Positions 22,124-33,220 of a stretch of 64,000 nucleotides of DNA are shown here, in pieces (the first letter of the stretch is position 1; each line of letters opens with the position of its first letter). Both the position numbers and the translations under genes were made by a program. The stretch lies in NCBI GenBank assembly GCA_020736575.1, contig JAGPYM010000001.1, positions 868,001-932,000 of the forward strand, read 5' to 3'. The notes beneath the pieces were generated by a model, which did not search any database, was not told the origin of the DNA, and saw only the letters and a program-made list of their open reading frames with translations. The stretch is from Thelonectria olida. Lineage: Eukaryota; Ascomycota; Sordariomycetes; Hypocreales; Nectriaceae.

Positions 22124-23692
22124 ATGTTGCTTCGCAAACTGGGGCGTCTGGCCCTGGCCGCTGCAGCAGGTAAGCACTCTACTCCGTCCTCATGGGCCTA
22201 GGCCGTCTAACCCTGTCCTCAACTGCAGCTGTCCTCCCCTCAGTCCTCGCCAAAGAAAACAACACCGATGCGCCCGACCAATCCACCTTTGTCTCCTCCG
22301 ATGGCAAAGTCGCATTCGCCCTCACCGTCGCCGACGACCATCAGACCGATCTCTATTTCATCATTCGCGCAAAATCAGATCTTTCATGGGCTGCTGTCGG
22401 TCTCGGCAGCAATGACATGCCCGGCGCCCTCTACCTGATTATTTACAAGAACGAGCGCGGTGACAATGTCACCTTCTCCCCGCGCCTCTCCTACGGCCAT
22501 TACGAGCCTGAATACTACCCTGAGTTGGAATATACAACCCTTGATGCCTCTGTCGACGACGAGTACATGACCTACAAGGCCCGATGCATCAAGCACTGTC
22601 GAAGCTGGCCCGCTCACGACTCCTCCGGTGGCCGCCTTGATGTTTCTTCGCCAAACCAAAAGGCCATCTTTGCCTACGGTCCCGAGGAAGGATACCACAG
22701 CGACGACAAGGATGCTCCGCTCAAATATCACTCCAACTACGGCGTTTTCACCATCGACATCAAGCGAACTAAAGATGGCGACTCGGAAGACCTCAACCTG
22801 ACCGATAACTCGGAGACTGATGGCGCAACATTGGAATACTACCACGGGGCCAAGGGCAATTGGAAAACCCCCCTGCACGGCATTGTCATGATTATATGCA
22901 TTGCTGTCCTGTTGCCTGTTGGTGTCTTGCTGTTGCGATCTGGAGGCTCGGTGAAGTGGCACGCTCTGAATCAAGTAGTTGCTACCGTCGGGGTGTTGTT
23001 GGCTTTTGCCCTAGGCATCGTGAACAGTTTTGTCTATCAACGAGTAAGAGAACTTCGAAACCATCTATACATTGCACCGTGTGCTAACGTCGTTACAGTC
23101 TCGCAAGTTCGACTCAACACACCAGATTCTTGGATTTGTTGTTGTCGGTCTCCTCTTGGCTCAATTCGGCCTTGGTTTCATGCATCATACTCAATATCAG
23201 AAGACGAAAACGGCTACCAAGTACGGGAGGATCCATCTCTGGGTCGGGCGCATCATTCTCTTTTTCGGCGTCCTGAACTGCTTTGTGTAAGTGCCAAAAC
23301 CCCGTCAAACCTGACCCCAACTAACTTTGTACAGGGGCTTTACCTTTGCCGTGAACCGTAAATACGGCATGATTCTCGCTGCTCTGGTTCTATTCATCAC
23401 CTTTGGCGGCATGATTCTGATTGTTGGCAAAGGATACCTGGACAAGAAGAAGCAGCGGCTGAACGGCGCCCATGAGGGCTTCAATGACCCCCCGCAGCCC
23501 TGGCGACAACAGCCTACTCCCCAATACACGCCTGGGTATCCTTCCGACCCCCCTCCGGGATACGAACCACCATCCCACCAGATTGGACTTGGCCCCATGT
23601 CTCCCGTGACCCCGTGGCGACAGTCGGAACGGAAAGACGACGACGTGGATCTTGATTTGGGGACCCAGCAAAGACCTAGAGAGTTTACTTGA
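22124..23692 (+). CDS. DOMON and cytochrome b561 domain membrane protein
   Basis: Four exons (22124..22169, 22229..23043, 23099..23286, 23335..23692) encode 468 aa. A signal peptide (MLLRKLGRLALAAAAAVLPSVLA) spans the first intron. An extracellular DOMON domain of about 200 residues resembles the cellobiose dehydrogenase cytochrome. Met79 in WAAVGLGSNDM and His183 in KYHSNYG are candidate haem ligands. A five- to six-helix cytochrome b561-type region follows, with histidines in HGIVMI, WHALNQ, STHQILGF, FMHH and IHLWVGR. The tail is Pro-rich and cytosolic. Such proteins are thought to carry electrons across the plasma membrane to wall or extracellular acceptors. The donor and acceptor here are not visible. 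All three introns are 48-59 nt and keep frame. Confidence 0.9.
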
Positions 23693-24087
23693 TTTGCCTG
23701 GCAGCATGGGAAAAGAAAACAATAAACAGGCGTTCATGGGAGTTGGGGTTTCATCATTGTGTGTGCTGGCGGATGGGTACGGCATTGGCAGGCGTATCAA
23801 CAGAGCGACTGGGATTAAGGATGCTGTTCGTTTTGGCCTTGGAATGAAGCCATATGATTGATTAGATGCGAAGTAATAAAGTGCTGGAAAGATTAACTTG
23901 TATTTTCAAAAGCTTTGGAAATATTTTCTCAGTGAGTGTAATGTCTGGCATATGCCTGTATTTGTGGAATGATAACGAAACTAACAAGCCAAACCTTTTA
24001 TTTCAGTATCATCTATCATGGCGCATCGAAGGGTCTTACATGCGCAGTCTATACAGTCATCGGCACAGCTCTCATATTCATTCATCT
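23693..24087. other. Convergent intergenic region
   Basis: 395 bp between two converging genes, AT-rich in its second half. Only 3' UTR sequence is expected. Confidence 0.5.
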
Positions 24088-25894
24088 TTATTGCCCTCTC
24101 GGAGCTGCTTCGACAGAGTCGTCCTCATCTCCCTCAAGCCAAATCTCATGGCCATCTCCCTCTTTGACGAACAAGCTCGCCAAAACAGCACAAATGCCCA
24201 CGCAGCTCAAGATCCACCACACAAGGCCTATTATTCCCTTGTCGAGACCGAAGCCGTAGACGACACCTCCGACTATCGGGCCAAGCGTGCGAGCGGCGCT
24301 GTTCACGCTCTGGCCGACGCCGTGGATGGACCCGAGAACGCTGGGATGAGGCGATGCGTTGTTTACGAGGATGGTCTGGCTCGGAATCGCAAAGGTCCGG
24401 CCCAGCACTTGGATGGAGAGCACGCCCACGATGGCCAGCCAGATGGCAGGGCCGCCTTTGGGACCCGGCGGCGGAGAAGATGCACTGCTGGGTACGATGG
24501 AGAGGTAGGGCACGATGAAGTAGGCCAGCGGGAAGCAGCACTGCGAGAAGCGCCAGGACTTGAGGTTGCCGAGGCGCGCGGACACGCGGGGGTAGAGGAA
24601 GAGCTGGAGCGTGATGCCAATGAGGCCCAGGGTCGCCATGGCCAAGCCCACGGATCGGGGCTGCAGACCGAGTCCGCCGGTGAAGAAGAAGGGCAGCTTT
24701 CTTTGGTTGTTGGACGTGGCTGGGTCCCAGCTCGGCGTCGAGAGGAACACGAACCACAGCGAGTTGAAGCTCCCGAGATGCGTGCCCATGAGGAAGCTTG
24801 CGCTCAGCGTCATGACGACGTTGCGGGTGAAGATGCGCCGGAACGGGAGCCGCTGCGTGTACCGTCTCGGCGACGGCTTCGCGGCGACTTCGCCCTCGGC
24901 TAGCTCGACGTCGGAGCTTGGGAGGGACGAGTATCCCGCGCCGGGGGGATGTTTAGAGAACCGGGACCGCAACAGCGAGAGCAGCTTGCGGCCGAGCCTG
25001 GAGCCGACGTCGGGCGGGCCGTCGCGCAGGGTGTCGTGGGTTTCTTCCAGGCCGAGCCACACGCAGGCGGCTGCGCAGGCGAGGAAGACGGAGCTGATGA
25101 TGTTGGGGAGGGCGTAGGGGAACTGCAGGAAGAAGGGGACGCTTCCGAAGAGGTTGGGATAGCTGCCGGCCGGGTCGGACAGCAGACCGCCCATGATGGG
25201 GCCGATAATGACGCCGACGTTGAAGGTCATGGGAAGGAGCAGGAATGCGCGAGACTGGAACCTCTTTTCTCGGATGATCTCGCTGATCCTGCGAGACCTT
25301 TGTGTCAGCAACTTTGTGTTGTAGCCGGGAGGGAGGGTTGAAGTTGACTTACATGGTTCTCATGACACCAACATTCCCGTTCGTCATGCCGCCCATGGTG
25401 CGGAACACGAGAGCCTGCCAAAACGACCTCGAGAAGCCAAAGCCCAGACACGACAGGCTGGTGCCGCACAGCCCGATGAGCAGGACCGCCTTGCGGCCGG
25501 CCCGGGGCGAGTCGGCGACGCGGCCCCAGATCATGGCGGTGACGAACTGGGCCGCGGTGAAGGCGGCGTAGATGATGCCGGCCTGGGCGGAGATGGCCGA
25601 GGCGGGGAGCGACTCATCGAAGGATTTGAGCTGGTAGTACATGTACGCCTGGAGCGAGGACTGGACGAGCGGCTCACTCATGCGGGCCAGGGTGATGATG
25701 AAGAGCTGGTCTTTCCGCGGGAGGTCTCTCCAGGCCACGGGGGTGCTGGTGTTTGCCTTGACGGGGGCGGGTGAGGGCAATGGCTCATCGTGGTCATGGT
25801 GGGCTTGGGAGCCGGTCTCGTCTTGCCATTCTCTCGAGGTTTGGTTGTCCGAGAGGACGGAGTCATTGTCGCTGTCGACTCTGGCATAGCTCAT
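24088..25894 (-). CDS. Major facilitator superfamily transporter (ZIFL1-like)
   Basis: Two exons, complement(24088..25288, 25353..25894), 580 aa. The 64-nt intron falls inside the RTM|ISEI codon junction. The N-terminus is acidic and cytosolic. About twelve membrane segments follow, with the MFS signature between helices 2 and 3 in the form WGRVADSPRAGRKAVLLIG and a GGMTNGNVGVMRTM block typical of the plant zinc-induced-facilitator-like and fungal relatives. A long hydrophilic loop separates the two halves (about residues 300-360). Substrate is not deducible; members export organic acids, metals or drugs with protons. It is divergent to ureidoglycolate lyase across 1 kb. Confidence 0.88.
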
Positions 25895-26898
25895 CTATTC
25901 GTATTATTCGTATAGGTGCTGGAAACACGGGTTGAAGTCGATGGCGCAATCGATAGGTTTGGATTGAACGAGGCGAGAGTGAGACAGTTGCCAGTTGCCT
26001 TGAGATATCTATCGGTGTTACGAATAGTCAAGTCAAGGAAGTGAAGGAAGAAAGGTGCCGTGGCAAAGCGAAACTCGAAGACGCAACATCATTTTGGCCG
26101 TTCAGACAAGAAGATAAGCCCCAACCCCCGCGAATCCGTCCCTTTCCTTGCCCCCCAACCAACGGCATCTTCTTTGGATTGGAAAGGGCAGCTTTTCCAC
26201 AATTTCCGGCTTCTTGCTTCCGACCGCAGGGCCGCAAGTTGCGGTGCAGTGGAGTCACGAGCGGGGATGAGTTGAGCAGCTGAGCTCCGATTCGAGGTCC
26301 GTTGCGATAGCGGAACCTTTTTGTGTTGCGTCTTTTCGTCTAACCAGGATTGGACGCGTATCGGCTGAGAAGAGATGTGCTGGTGGAAGTGTATTAGTCT
26401 AAGGACCGTGTTGAAGCGCACATTGAATAGGTATAGTAGATTTTGCCAGAGCTCGTTGACGTCGAATAACTAGAGGGCAGCAAGTCCCCGGCTCAGTTCC
26501 GAGCTTTTCTACTCTGAGTGCGTCGACTATTTATTTCCTTGGTCGGGCCAACTAACACCGAGAGGGACAACGGCGCATTCACACTGTACGAAGGGGGAAG
26601 GGGGCAGTGAGGTTTGACTATAACTCTATGATGGTAATATCTTTCTTTCTTAGAGACGGGTATTTGAACCAACCGGCTGCGGTCAATTCCTGAAGTTTTC
26701 AACTGGCAGCTACTATCCTTCGAGATGAAGCATCAAGTGCTGGACAGTTCGGCGGTCACCTCCGCTACCCGAAACAGTGCACTGCGCGATCCGGACACTG
26801 TCCGACTATCGAGGCAAACGTCACCTTGTCCAAGGTCCATCTCGCTTGCGACTGAACAACTTCTTCAAACGCTTATTCTCCTCAAAAATACAGTCGCC
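25895..26898. other. Divergent promoter region, MFS transporter / ureidoglycolate lyase
   Basis: About 1 kb. GATAAG at 26113-26118 and CGATAG (minus strand, 26806-26811) fit the HGATAR element bound by AreA-type nitrogen regulators. An in-frame ATG at 26725 would extend the lyase N-terminus by 58 residues. Confidence 0.4.
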
Positions 26899-27639
26899 AT
26901 GTCAGTCACTATTCAAGTCGGCGACCTCAACCTCCGCGTCACCACTTCTCCCTTGAACCAAGAAGCCTTTGCCGCATTCGGAGACGTCGTCACAAACCCT
27001 CGCCCAGACCTGCACCCCGTCAAATACGCCTCTCAAGGCGGTCCTCTGCCTTACAATGGCATATCTGCAAACCAAGGAACCGCCATTCGGTATGCAAACA
27101 TTAGTCGGCCAAAGGACCTGTACAGCCAAGCTCCCAGTGGAAACGGCGACCTTATCATGAGCCAATTCGTCTGCGGCGCCAGACAGCTCGCAACCACCAG
27201 CAACGCCTCACACGGCGAGTTCACCGTTAGCGTGCTTGAGCGACACCCCTTCACCACCCAGACCTTCTCCCCGCTAGAGTCTACAGCCTCGAAGTACTTG
27301 GTCGTTGTCGCTCCCAGCTTGCCGCCCGCATCGGCAGACGACGGCCTGCCCGCGCCAAGCGGCGACGGCCTGCCGGGTCGAGGGCTGCCTGACCTCCGCG
27401 GTCTGCGAGCGTTCGTGGCTACTGCTAAGCAAGCGGTGACTTATGGAGCCGGGACTTGGCACGCGCCCATGGTGGCCTTGGGAGAGGAGGGAACGACGCT
27501 CGACTTTTTGGTTGTGCAGTTCGCGAGCGGAGTGGCCGTCGAAGATTGCCAGCTGGCCTTGTTCGAGGCCGAGGGCTCCAGCGAACCGAATATCAAAGTG
27601 AGAGTTCCGACTGTTGCAGAAAGACTCGAGAAGCTATGA
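26899..27639 (+). CDS. DAL3: Ureidoglycolate lyase (AllA/Dal3 family)
   Basis: Intronless, 246 aa. The enzyme splits ureidoglycolate to glyoxylate and urea, the last step of allantoin use as a nitrogen source. Family marks are AFAAFGDVVTNP near the N-terminus, SQFVCGARQL, FTVSVLERHPFTTQTFSPL, YLVVVAP, and GTWHAPMVALG with the conserved Trp-His. The start at 26899 (MSVTIQVGDLNLRV, context GCCATGTC) gives the family length. An upstream in-frame ATG at 26725 is less likely because its 58 residues are not family-like. An insertion rich in Gly, Pro and Asp at about residues 145-165 is unusual. Regulation by nitrogen through GATA sites is plausible for this pathway. Confidence 0.88.
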   Translation: MSVTIQVGDLNLRVTTSPLNQEAFAAFGDVVTNPRPDLHPVKYASQGGPLPYNGISANQGTAIRYANISRPKDLYSQAPSGNGDLIMSQFVCGARQLATTSNASHGEFTVSVLERHPFTTQTFSPLESTASKYLVVVAPSLPPASADDGLPAPSGDGLPGRGLPDLRGLRAFVATAKQAVTYGAGTWHAPMVALGEEGTTLDFLVVQFASGVAVEDCQLALFEAEGSSEPNIKVRVPTVAERLEKL

Positions 27640-28060
27640 GCTATGATATTGCCGTCATCTGCCATGGACAACCCCACCAGATAGTCCATCGACTTCATCT
27701 CCCACGTGTATACTCAGCCTCAATCGTCATCTACTTAAGCGAATAGCCTATTTAGGTAGTGAATGCGCGAAATTGATATTGCCCATCCACGTTTCAGGTC
27801 GTTCCGGCTTGTCTCTATTCTAAATATAATTCATATCGGCCAGACAGGAATAGTTACCAAGAGTAGAATACGAGACATATGAAATTAAAAGCCTGCCAGC
27901 TTAGTCATCTGCCATTATCACCATCGCGGATGGCGCCCTTTGATTGACTCGACACCGAATGAGTTCAACCTCACCTTTGGGTGCTCGACTATAAATACCG
28001 GCTCAAATTTACTCGAGATTATTGCGAGTAGACAACGCAAATTGCCTTTCCAACTTCAAA
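27640..28060. other. Intergenic region
   Basis: 421 bp between two genes in the same direction. It holds the TATA candidate at 27990-27997; nothing else is recognised. Confidence 0.5.
27990..27997 (+). promoter_or_regulatory. TATA-box candidate for the 2H phosphoesterase gene
   Basis: TATAAATA about 64 nt upstream of the ATG at 28061. Confidence 0.4.
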
Positions 28061-29148
28061 ATGGGCGAACTCCCTCTCCCTGACGCACAAAACAAGCTCG
28101 AGGATCTCTCCGGCATTGCCCTCCAACCAGGAGAAAACCCATATTTGGCCTTGCTCAGAGCCTGCGACCACGACCCTGTCAGTAAAAGCACAGATTCAGT
28201 TCAAGTAGCTCCTCTAACGCAAGAAACAGGCTCAGATCCAGGCTCTCTACGAAGCTCACCGCACAAAGAGAAATGCCCAGCAAAGGGACAAGTTCCTGGC
28301 CGCCGACTTCAAGGAGCTGATCATCGACCAATATCTCTTGAGACTCGAGGTTCCGACCGTCCAGCCCGGCTTCCGTGATGAGCGCAACTGCCTCGTCCTC
28401 TGGGCCAGGCCGCCTGACCATATCGTCCGGTTGGCAGCCAAGCTCCAGGACATGCTGAGGCAAGCTGCTCCCAGTGAGTGAAAGGAAACCATTTTCACCC
28501 GTTCAAAGGGCAGCTCGTTCACACGCGACGTATTGTTTAGGCATTTGGCTTATGCCGATCCATCGCATGCACATGACCACGCTCGAGGTCGCCTTCTCCA
28601 AGACCCCCGAGGAGATTGCTTCGCTGGTCACGCAGATGCGGCCGGCTATCCCTGACATTGTGAATTATCTGTTCTCGCACAGATCACGACTCGTCAAGCC
28701 CATCATCTCATATGACCTGTCTGCTTTTGCCGTCTCTTTCCTGCCCGCCGCCGGAGAACCTGTCCTGTCCCCCGCGCCAGTCGGCCCCCCCATCAAGGAG
28801 GGCATCGTAGAGTGTGACGCTTTTACCTACCACCACGTCCGCCGCCACATCTTCGACAAGGTCCAAGACGCTGGCGTTGAAATTGGGTCGCGGTATCAAG
28901 TCCCCAGCGCTCACATCACTCTCGGCCGGTATCTGAACCATGACGATCACGACACGCCTGAGAAGAGGCAGAAGTGGATCGAGGCCATCGACAACGTCAA
29001 CAAGTGGTTGCAGGAGGAGGTCTGGAGCAACCCGGAGTCCGACTTCGTTGGGGAGTGGGTCGTCGGCCAGGAGAGAGGGCTTGACGCTCGAAATGGCGCT
29101 TTGTGGTATGGTGGTGGGCGGACTATCATGATGGGAGAAGGATTTTAG
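28061..29148 (+). CDS. 2H-type phosphoesterase (RNA ligase / cyclic phosphodiesterase-like)
   Basis: Three exons (28061..28177, 28230..28473, 28541..29148) encode 322 aa. The fold is recognised by its two catalytic HxT motifs: H131-M-T133 in RMHMTTLEVAF, and H245-I-T247 in SAHITLGRYL, about 110 residues apart as expected. These enzymes open 2',3'-cyclic phosphates or related esters in RNA or nucleotides, so the substrate may be RNA ends or a cyclic nucleotide. The first 120 residues form a helical N-terminal region (QIQALYEAHRTKRNAQQRDKF) conserved in a fungal subfamily, as far as I can judge. The first intron has a weak GTCAGT donor but gives the only in-frame join. No operon-like partner is present. 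Confidence 0.83.
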
Positions 29149-29514
29149 ATCTGACGCGTGAGAGGGGTTCGAGCGATAGACGGGGTAGAATCTTTAGAAT
29201 ATCTGCTTGCCGAGCTACGAGCGATGGTAGATATGCAATTGCTAAGATTGTTCATGATTCGTCTGCTATCTCCTCCGAACGATATGGGCCTGCGATGGCT
29301 CTGCACAGCGTCTCTCGTGACTATTATCAATGAACCCCAACCTCACTTGGAGTGTGGGAGGATGACAGAACAGATGAAAGCCACAGAGATTTTTTTATTC
29401 ACTCCCTATGAAACATTCCCCAACCGAGGACATGTACCTCCTTTCGCCAGTGTCCATGATGCCCAAATTCCGCAAGGAGAAGCATGAGAAATGGTGTACC
29501 CCAACATAAAGCAC
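29149..29514. other. Convergent intergenic region
   Basis: 366 bp; 3' UTRs of the 2H phosphoesterase and eL42 genes. No other feature seen. Confidence 0.5.
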
Positions 29515-30259
29515 TTAGAACACCAGAGCAGCACCCTTCGTCTTCTTGTCACCACTGTCGACGGCGTTAGCATCCCAACAATACCAAAACGGTCGCGATT
29601 CACATACCCGAGCTCGAAGTGCTTGCAGCGCTTCAGGGAGAGTTGCAGCTTGGTCTTGCACTTGACGCACTCCAATCGCAACACAACCTTCTTGGTGGTC
29701 TTGGCCTTCTTGTGGAAGACGGGCTTGGTCTGACCACCATAACCCGACTGCTTGCGGTCGTAACGGCGCTTTCCCTGGGCGAACAGCGAGGCCTTGCCGG
29801 CCTTGTACTGGGTGACCTTGTGCTGGGTGTGCTTGCGGCACTCCTTGCCCTTGCAGTAGGTGTTTCGGGTCTTGGGAATGTTGACCTGTTTGGATGCATC
29901 GAGTCAGCGACCTGTCTGTCATGTTATGCGTCCAACCACCACGCATCATCCATATCCGAGAATGGCAAATCGAAGTCCCGCACGAGACAGTCTTGACAGA
30001 GTATGTTTCTGGCCAGCGATCGGGGGCGCTCTCAACGGCCATCTTCGCATTCGTGGCGGGTTGCTTCGATCATGGTGTAAAATCGTCTTGTGCGGTCGCT
30101 TCGACAAAACTTTGGCCCCCTCCCCTCAAATTAAGACTGTCTGTCATCGTGCGGGCGGTCGGTTGTCGCATTACTCTGAATAAAAGGAAGATGCGCTCTT
30201 CATTGATGGATTGATGGATGAGAGGCTCTTGGGTCTGGATTGCTGTTCTGACGTACCAT
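29515..30259 (-). CDS. RPL44: 60S ribosomal protein L44 (eL42)
   Basis: Three exons, complement(29515..29554, 29608..29885, 30257..30259), encode 106 aa, the exact family length. The protein sits at the ribosomal E site of the large subunit. Sequence marks include [39 protein letters not shown], the zinc-binding Cys pairs (C12/C17 and LECVKCK), and [13 protein letters not shown]. Exon 1 contributes only the ATG, followed by a 371-nt first intron (GTACGT donor) that is long for this window, as often seen in ribosomal protein genes. Residue 56 is proline (QTKP), the form that leaves ribosomes sensitive to cycloheximide in yeasts. It is divergent to the epsilon-COP gene. Confidence 0.95.
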
Positions 30260-30628
30260 TTTGACGACGATGTGCGGGTGCCGTTCCTTTGGGTGTTTGG
30301 TGATGCAAAGTCTCGAATTCAATGAGAAATTGGAGGTTTTGGGGATTTCTCGCTTTGTGGGCAACTAGGGTCCGCGCCATTCCCTTATCGAGAAGCGTGA
30401 TTGGCGTGGTTCCAAGGGCTGCATGAGCCACAAGTTGCGCCTGATTTTTGGGGCGTCAACCTCCTCGCACCGCCTCACCGAGGCGAGGCTGGTGAGACAG
30501 TGGAGCTCGGGCCTGCGAAAGGAGGACCCCACCATGGAGCGCTGGCAGCATCACCAAGGTGTTCTTTAGGAGGGACGAGAGCGAACCGCATTCTCCCTGA
30601 ACAGCCAGATTTACAACCACCGCCCAAG
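30260..30628. other. Divergent promoter, eL42 / epsilon-COP
   Basis: 369 bp shared by two housekeeping genes. No TATA box seen. The plus-strand frame from 30401 runs into the epsilon-COP frame, but its start is not family-like. Confidence 0.5.
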
Positions 30629-31679
30629 ATGGATCCATACTCAGCCGAAGGTGAATTGATCAACATCCACAACTACTTCCACCAGGGCCAATTCCAGGAA
30701 GTCATCGATTTCGATACCTCGACCTTCTCCCCTGACAACGAACTGCCCGCGCGCGTCCTCGTCCTGCGAGCTCAACTTGCCCTTGGCCAAGCCGAAGATG
30801 TCCTTGCCGATGTAAAGGGCGAACAGAAGCCTGAGCTGCAAGCTCTAGGGGCGCTTGCTGAGTACGAGCTTGGAAAGACCGACTCCGCGCTCAAGACGAT
30901 CGAGAAGTTGGCTGCATCCTCAGGAGACAATGCGACTGTCCAGATTATTGGTGGAACCGTGCTCCAAGCCTCTGGCAAATCTGAGGAGGCACTCGCTCTT
31001 GTGTCGCAACACCAGGGAAGCCGTATGTTTACTACTTAACCTCCGAGGGTCATTCTTCTTTGTTGGAGCTTTGCTGACCTGTCATCTAGTGGACGCCCTC
31101 TCCCTGATTGTCCAGATCCACCTGCAACAGAACCGAACCGACCTCGCTATCAAGGAAGTCGCCGCTGCTCGTCGATGGGCCCAAGATAGTCTCTTGGTGA
31201 ATATTGCAGAGTCCTGGGTCGGCTTGAGAGTTGTAAGAACGACTTACCATATTGCCAAAGAAGTGTACTAATTCCAGACAGGGCGGTGAGAAGTACCAGC
31301 AGGCATTCTACGTCTTCGAGGAGCTTGCCCAAGCCCCCTCCACGTCATCAGCTCGAAGTCTTGTCTCGCAGGCTGTTTGCGAACTGCACCTCGGTCGCTT
31401 GGAGGAGGCCGAGGCCGCTCTGGACCAGGCTCTTCAGAAGGATCCCGAGAACGCTGACGCCATCGCCAACCTCTTGGTGCTGAACGTCATCTCTGGAAGG
31501 GGCGCTGCTGCACAGGCCGAGTACGTAAAGCTATCTGGCCTTGGAAAAAATCTCTACTAACAACTTCTAGGAACCTTAAGAAGGCAGACCCCAAGCACCA
31601 GCTCTTGGTAGACCTTGCGGAGAAGAGTGCCTTGTTCGACAAGGCGGCGACGAAGTATAGTCCCAAGGTGTCGGCGTAA
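30629..31679 (+). CDS. SEC28: Coatomer subunit epsilon (epsilon-COP)
   Basis: Four exons (30629..31022, 31090..31232, 31282..31520, 31571..31679) encode 294 aa. Epsilon-COP stabilises alpha-COP in the COPI coat that moves cargo from Golgi to ER. The protein is built of TPR-like helices: ELINIHNYFHQGQFQEVIDF at the N-terminus, ALAEYELGKTDSALKTIEKL, LIVQIHLQQNRTDLAIKEV, CELHLGRLEEAEAALDQAL and DPENADAIANLLVL. It ends in KADPKHQLLVDL plus a short tail. The length agrees with the family. Introns are 49-67 nt. The start at 30629 (MDPYSAEGEL) is chosen over a longer frame because it matches the usual N-terminus. Confidence 0.93.
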
Positions 31680-32654
31680 TATGGACCAACGGTATATGGA
31701 ATGACTTATTATGATGGGCGCATGGCTGTTAGACGATCGGAAACCATAGCGAGAAATGTCGGCATCTCAAAATAAAGAGGCTGCTTTGTAGCTTTGGCCT
31801 CGCCACTGTTTCGCAAGTTTGGTTCCCGAGCCTAGGGTTCAGAAACACCAGTGTTATTTACGTAAAAGGGGCAACACTGTGGCCCGAGTAATTGCCTGTT
31901 GATACTGGTTATTGGGCTTAATTACAAACGGGGGCATTGGGCAATCCTGTAGTCAACGGTAACCACCGCCAACACTAGAGCCGATCTATATTCCATGACC
32001 AATAACTGCCAGGGAAGACCGGGCCGCCAAAGTCTGGGGGGTATCGCTCTCCATGCCCGAGAACCCGTACGATGTTGCGAGGACTGAAGGAACCCTTGTT
32101 GGACCATAGCTGTTGGTTGATTGGTGTTTCAGCCGCTTCTTTCTACTACTTACAAATACGAACAACATAGATACCACTTCATACTTCGTACTGCGTTTGT
32201 GTACATTTCGAGAGAACCCATAAGCATGCGTGGAAACTTGGGGTAGGAGTAAAAGATGCCGTTCACGCAAACATATCAGATCAGCGGTTGAGGCTGATAT
32301 TGGCTACGCGAGTCTATTGCAAAAGTGTCCGATTGTGGTTGGTGCCTGAGAAATCACTCAATGGTACCCGATCTTAATTGTATTGCATGAGCAGGTGGAT
32401 TCAAATAGATCGCTATATGCAGACATCATCAGTTGTTGCCCAAAAAGTAGGCCCTGCGTGCAGCCTCTAGAAACCTATGCTTCTATCTCCCTCCATCCTT
32501 GCCCATGTCATAAAAAAGTCTCATGTCTCCGTGTCATAAAAATATCGTGACAGCCTGCACGAAACTCCCAGATTCCCAGCCAAGATATCAAATCGCTCCG
32601 CTCGACTCGGCCCTGGCGCCTTTTCTTACAGTGTGAATGCCTACCTTTCCCCGC
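31680..32654. other. Convergent intergenic region
   Basis: 975 bp between epsilon-COP and MBF1. AT-rich, with no supported gene; frames of 60-95 codons look random. Confidence 0.5.
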
Positions 32655-33220
32655 TCATTTCTTCTTGTTGGGGAACTTGGGGCTGCCAATGTCGTTGCCA
32701 CGCAGCTTGACATTGAGCACCCGCTCCATCGAACCAAGAAGCTTCTGGTCTGGAGTGGCGCTTCCTCGCTCGAACTCGGCGATGATGGCCTGGGTGGTAT
32801 TGCAGCGGGTGGCAAGATCCTTTTGGCTCATCTTGGGCTCCATCGCCGTACGGAACTTGGCGATGGTCGAGCCGACGTCTCGGCCGACGGTGTTGGGTTT
32901 GATGATATCGTCGGATCGGTCGACCTTGGTTAGGCGCTGGCCTTCTTGACCGCCAGTAACCTGTAGAAAGGGATTGTAAGTCAATGTCTCTGGCGGGGGC
33001 GACGAGGCACGTCAAGGCACATCAAGCCGTGTGCGCGATTGAAAGGGATGTTACTTACAGCGTTGGCAGAAGAGTACTTCTTCTCGGTGCCGATGACACC
33101 GCCGCCTCGCTGGGCAGCGTTGAGTGCGGCCTTTCCACGGATGACGGTCTCGCGTTGGCCGCTACCACCGCCGCCAGCACGGCTTCCAATCTTGGTGACT
33201 TGATCCCAGTCGTCAGACAT
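32655..33220 (-). CDS. MBF1: Multiprotein-bridging factor 1
   Basis: Two exons, complement(32655..32960, 33059..33220), 155 aa. MBF1 is a conserved coactivator that bridges TBP and bZIP activators and also acts on stalled ribosomes to prevent frameshifting. The N-terminal MBF1 domain shows [17 protein letters not shown] and [20 protein letters not shown]. The C-terminal XRE-type helix-turn-helix shows [20 protein letters not shown] and [19 protein letters not shown], ending in a Lys-rich tail. The 98-nt intron (GTAAGT to CTACAG) joins SSANA to [10 protein letters not shown] in frame. Length and order match fungal MBF1. Confidence 0.95.

Noticed and set aside
23866..24903. 345-codon plus-strand ORF over the MFS gene
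   Set aside because: Antisense shadow of a well-supported transporter. It is rich in charged residues with no domain.
29886..30256. C/D-box snoRNA inside the long eL42 intron
   Set aside because: A GGATGATG string is present, but no convincing box C plus box D pair with terminal stem was found by eye.
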